Source: Thiomicrospira sp.
GTDB lineage: Bacteria > Pseudomonadota > Gammaproteobacteria > Thiomicrospirales > Thiomicrospiraceae
Assembly: GCA_030826915.1 (NCBI GenBank)
Contig: JAUUDE010000086.1
Span: 1-36,872, forward strand
Direction of reading: 5' to 3'
DNA: 36,872 nt
How positions within the stretch are numbered: the stretch's first letter is position 1; each line of letters begins with the position of its first letter. Made by a program: the position numbers and the translations under genes. Of this stretch, positions 34,730 through 36,872 are shown one piece after another. The notes beneath the pieces are model-generated. The model was not told the origin of the DNA and did no database searches. It saw nothing but the letters and a program-made list of their open reading frames with translations.

Positions 34730-35287
34730 CTACCAAACAAGGTCGTCTGGAATTTCAAATTGAGCGTAGTAATCTTGATCCTCTTTGGATATAGAATCAT
34801 CATTACCTGGTATTTTAATTAACGCCTCTTTATCACGTTTTTCTACCTTTTCTGCCGCCTCGCTTGAAATCAGTATATAACTGCCACCAAAACGTACAAT
34901 ACGAATTGTTTCAACCACTAATCCTCTATGGATTTTTGAGTTAACATTAAGCCTTTTCACCTGTTTTCCATCTGCAAAGTGATAAACAATATCACCATCA
35001 TAATCATTGATTTTATTGGTATCTATAATTTGACGAAGCTCAGCTAACTTTGCTTTTTTAGCCTGTTGTTGCTGACGTTCCAGGTTTAACTTACGATCAC
35101 GTTTCGCCTTCTCTTCAGCCGCTTGAGCAGCAAGTAAAGCCGCCTCACTGACCACCGCTTGGCCTTTTTTGGTTTTATTCGCACGCTTCTTTTTATTCTG
35201 TTGATGCTGTTCTTGTTTGGCTTTTTTCGCCTTTTTTTCATCAACTAAACCGGATTTTTTTAATTGGTCAAACAATGAACCTGCCAT
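34730..35287 (-). CDS. DUF2058 family protein (YaiL-like)
   Basis: A 185-residue, strongly basic and helical cytoplasmic protein. The N-terminus MAGSLFDQLKKSGLVDEKKA, the Lys/Gln-rich coiled segment (about 17-95) and the C-terminal YHFADGKQVKRLNVN and GGSYILISSEAAEKV blocks are the DUF2058 signature. E. coli YaiL belongs to this family. The charge suggests nucleic-acid or ribosome association, but function is not established. It converges with fklB and shares a terminator with it. Start ATG 35287 has AGAAAAGAG upstream. Confidence 0.88.
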   Translation of the reverse strand: MAGSLFDQLKKSGLVDEKKAKKAKQEQHQQNKKKRANKTKKGQAVVSEAALLAAQAAEEKAKRDRKLNLERQQQQAKKAKLAELRQIIDTNKINDYDGDIVYHFADGKQVKRLNVNSKIHRGLVVETIRIVRFGGSYILISSEAAEKVEKRDKEALIKIPGNDDSISKEDQDYYAQFEIPDDLVW

Positions 35288-35380
35288 ACTCTTTTCTCAT
35301 GTCTAAAATTTAGGCCATTATTCTAACGCATCTATCATTTCAAATTTACAAAGGAAGTTAGTGAATCTAAATAATTAGCC

Positions 35381-35386
35381 TATAAT
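35381..35386 (+). promoter_or_regulatory. -10 box of the small lipoprotein gene
   Basis: A perfect TATAAT 24 bases before the ATG at 35410, with TTGGAGA as ribosome site between. No clear -35 box. Confidence 0.5.
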
Positions 35387-35409
35387 ATGAACTATTTGGA
35401 GATTTCAAT

Positions 35410-35544
35410 ATGAAGCAACTTGCCACTTTAGCCCTATTTTTATCCATTACTTTTGTAATTAGCTCCTGTTCAATTCCTGATTTACCAGGACCAATTGGAA
35501 TTCCAGGTATCGAAATTCAACCAACCACAGCAAGTCCTGAATAA
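35410..35544 (+). CDS. Very small lipoprotein, 44 residues
   Basis: A short gene of unknown function. It encodes a lipoprotein signal peptide (MKQLATLALFLSITFVISSC, lipobox ISSC, Cys20) and a mature part of only 25 residues, SIPDLPGPIGIPGIEIQPTT after the cysteine. The mature part is rich in Pro, Gly and Ile with no charged residues until the end. Support comes from the TTGGAGA ribosome site, a perfect -10 box and a coherent lipobox. Tiny entericidin- or LptM-like lipoproteins have comparable sizes, but I see no sequence match to either. It stands between the divergent DUF2058 gene and rbgA. Confidence 0.65.
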   Translation: MKQLATLALFLSITFVISSCSIPDLPGPIGIPGIEIQPTTASPE

Positions 35545-35726
35545 TAATCAATGGTACTTATTGATTAATTTTAAAATTTGCCAGGTATTAATGAGCTTTT
35601 TTATCCCCCTGACTACTCCCCTTGTCTGAATCAATTTACCAACCCATTTTATCCATTAAGATTTGAACTCATTAAAACCTGTAAAACGCTATAATCCTCT
35701 CATTAAGCAAAATTAAGGATTTAACA

Positions 35727-36671
35727 ATGGGAATACAATGGTATCCAGGCCACATGCACAAAGCTCAAAAAGAAGTGCGTGAAATATTTAACCAGGTCGA
35801 TGTATTTATTGAGGTACTAGATGCTCGTATTCCTTTTAGTAGCCAAAACCCATTGATTGAAGAAATTCGTCAAGACAAACCTACCATTAAAATCCTTAGT
35901 AAAACCGATTTAGCCGACCCTGCTATTACTGAAATTTGGCAGACTCACATGGAAAAGGAGTCTAGCGTTAAGACTCTTGCATTTAACACTCAAAACGCGG
36001 ATAAACGTGAGCAGTTATTGAGCATGATAAAAAAAATGGTACCGGAAAAAGCCAATACGGTAAAAACCATTCATGCTTTGATTATTGGTATTCCAAATGT
36101 CGGTAAATCCACCTTAATCAACAGTATTACAGGACGCACTATTGCCAAAACCGGTAATGAGCCTGCCGTAACCAAAAATCAGCAACGCATTAAACTAGAA
36201 GACAACATCACTCTTATCGATACTCCAGGAATGTTATGGCCAAACATCGAAAATGAAAACAGTGGTTACCGTTTAGCAATTACAGGCGGAATCAAAGAGA
36301 CCGCTTACGAACTACCTGATATTGCCTCTTATGCGGCCGAATATCTTCTTGAAGCTTACCCTAACGAACTTAAAGCACGTTTTAACCTAAAAGAATTACC
36401 TGAAACAGATATGGAGTTATTAGAAGATATTGGACGTCAGCGTGGTTGTTTACGGGGCGGCGGACGAGTCGATTTAGATAAGGTTTCACGTATTCTAATT
36501 ATGGAATACCGCGATAACTCTATCGGAAACTTGTCTTTAGAAACACCCGAAATGATTAAAGAAGAGTGGCGCCAAGTTGAAATTCAACGCAAACTCAAAG
36601 AAGAGAAAAAGAAAGCACGAGAAGAGTTAAAAAAACAACGCCGTGCTAGGCATAAAAAGAATAAACGTTAA
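35727..36671 (+). CDS. ylqF: Ribosome biogenesis GTPase YlqF/RbgA
   Basis: A 314-residue circularly permuted GTPase that helps assemble the large ribosomal subunit. Motif order is G4-G1-G3: the G4 position reads SKTD (58-61), G1 is GIPNVGKS (121-128) and G3 is DTPG (165-168). The N-terminal QWYPGHMHKAQKEV is the family hallmark. The C-terminal domain (about 200-314) ends in a long Lys/Arg/Glu-rich tail expected to touch rRNA. The usual Asn of NKxD is Ser here, a variant that may occur in related proteins. Start ATG 35727 has AAGGA upstream, and TATAAT at 35690-35695 is a likely -10 box. Confidence 0.94.
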   Translation: MGIQWYPGHMHKAQKEVREIFNQVDVFIEVLDARIPFSSQNPLIEEIRQDKPTIKILSKTDLADPAITEIWQTHMEKESSVKTLAFNTQNADKREQLLSMIKKMVPEKANTVKTIHALIIGIPNVGKSTLINSITGRTIAKTGNEPAVTKNQQRIKLEDNITLIDTPGMLWPNIENENSGYRLAITGGIKETAYELPDIASYAAEYLLEAYPNELKARFNLKELPETDMELLEDIGRQRGCLRGGGRVDLDKVSRILIMEYRDNSIGNLSLETPEMIKEEWRQVEIQRKLKEEKKKAREELKKQRRARHKKNKR

Positions 36672-36732
36672 TGACCTTTTCATCTAACCTTTATTATCAG
36701 AAAGGTAAGATTCTGCAGTTTTCATTGCTTCT

Positions 36733-36872
36733 TGTAGTGGTCTAATAAACCCGAACGCTTTTTTAGGTGGTAAACTCCATCCAAAAGAGGTGTTCAATGA
36801 CAAGACAAAGACGATCATTCACAACAGAATTTAAACGCGAAGCAGCTCAGCTAGTTTTAGATGAAGGTTACT
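36733..36872 (+). mobile_element. IS3-family insertion sequence, 5' part
   Basis: The left end of an IS3-family element that continues past the window. The likely left inverted repeat begins near TGTAGTGGTCTAATAAACCC at 36733, with the transposase frame opening 64 bases later. The exact boundary is a guess because the right end is not in the window. Confidence 0.6.
36797..36872 (+). CDS. IS3-family transposase OrfA, N-terminal fragment (runs off the window)
   Basis: Twenty-five codons are visible, starting MTRQRRSFTTEFKREAAQLV and continuing to DEGY. This is the start of the helix-turn-helix DNA-binding protein OrfA of IS3-family elements, with the characteristic R-R-S-F-T-x-E-F-K-x-E-A pattern. 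AAGAGG lies upstream as ribosome site. The remainder, including OrfB with the DDE site, is outside the window. Confidence 0.88.
   Translation, partial: MTRQRRSFTTEFKREAAQLVLDEGY

Noticed and set aside
36672-36732. Hairpin ACCTTT/AAAGGT after rbgA as a terminator
   Set aside because: Stem is only six A/T-rich pairs and no T run follows, so it cannot be supported as an intrinsic terminator.

Overview
The window reads as a block of conserved gammaproteobacterial chromosome, AT-rich (roughly 40% GC by eye), with a piece of an insertion sequence at each end. Several neighbourhoods keep the order known from Escherichia coli and relatives: dapA-bamC; ygfB-pepP-ubiH-ubiI facing zapA, 6S RNA and ygfA; tsaE-amidase facing queG; and ydbH-ynbE-ydbL. 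The low GC together with this gene set would fit a Thiomicrospira/Thiomicrorhabdus-like sulfur oxidiser, but that placement is inference; only 'gammaproteobacterium' is well supported.

Layout. 1-478: 3' part of an IS1595-like element whose transposase has an in-frame stop; it ends within about ten bases of the purL stop codon. 486-6475 (minus): purL, then bamC and dapA as one unit ending in an intrinsic terminator. 6691-8600 (plus): a PrxQ/Bcp peroxiredoxin and phoH2. 8691-10850 (minus): a LysR regulator and a voltage-gated-type K+ channel. 10911-15384 (minus): ygfB-pepP-ubiH-ubiI, for ubiquinone hydroxylation and proline peptidase activity. 15512-16757 (plus): zapA, 6S RNA and ygfA. 16885-19253 (minus): cell-wall amidase and tsaE. 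19377-20582 (plus): queG. 20613-21977 (minus): dGTPase-like gene. 22151-22420: a 270-bp element with 22-bp terminal inverted repeats. 22446-28834 (plus): ydbH-ynbE-ydbL followed by an asmA-family gene, an envelope lipid-transport neighbourhood. 29118-32506 (plus): DUF2062 membrane protein, a frameshifted DUF924 gene, proS and a small membrane protein. 32537-33808 (minus): diguanylate cyclase with a globin-like sensor. 34039-36671: fklB, a DUF2058 gene (minus), a 44-residue lipoprotein and rbgA/ylqF. From about 36733 an IS3-family element begins and runs off the end.

Most of the window is housekeeping. The strongest signal not explained by genes is an iterated perfect palindrome, CAGGCCTG, present ten times (about 0.2 expected at this GC content). 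It occurs in all three codon phases and between genes, with an extra symmetric preference giving ANCAGGCCTGNT. Other points of interest are two genes that look leaderless behind extended -10 promoters, the inverted-repeat element upstream of ydbH, the globin-coupled cyclase, and a one-base frameshift that breaks the hallmark motif of the DUF924 gene.

Several starts were moved from the longest possible reading frame on the basis of ribosome binding sites, family N-termini or overlapping features: dapA (GTG 6475), ygfA (16155), dgt (21977), ydbL (25959), proS (30411), the cyclase (33808) and fklB (34039).
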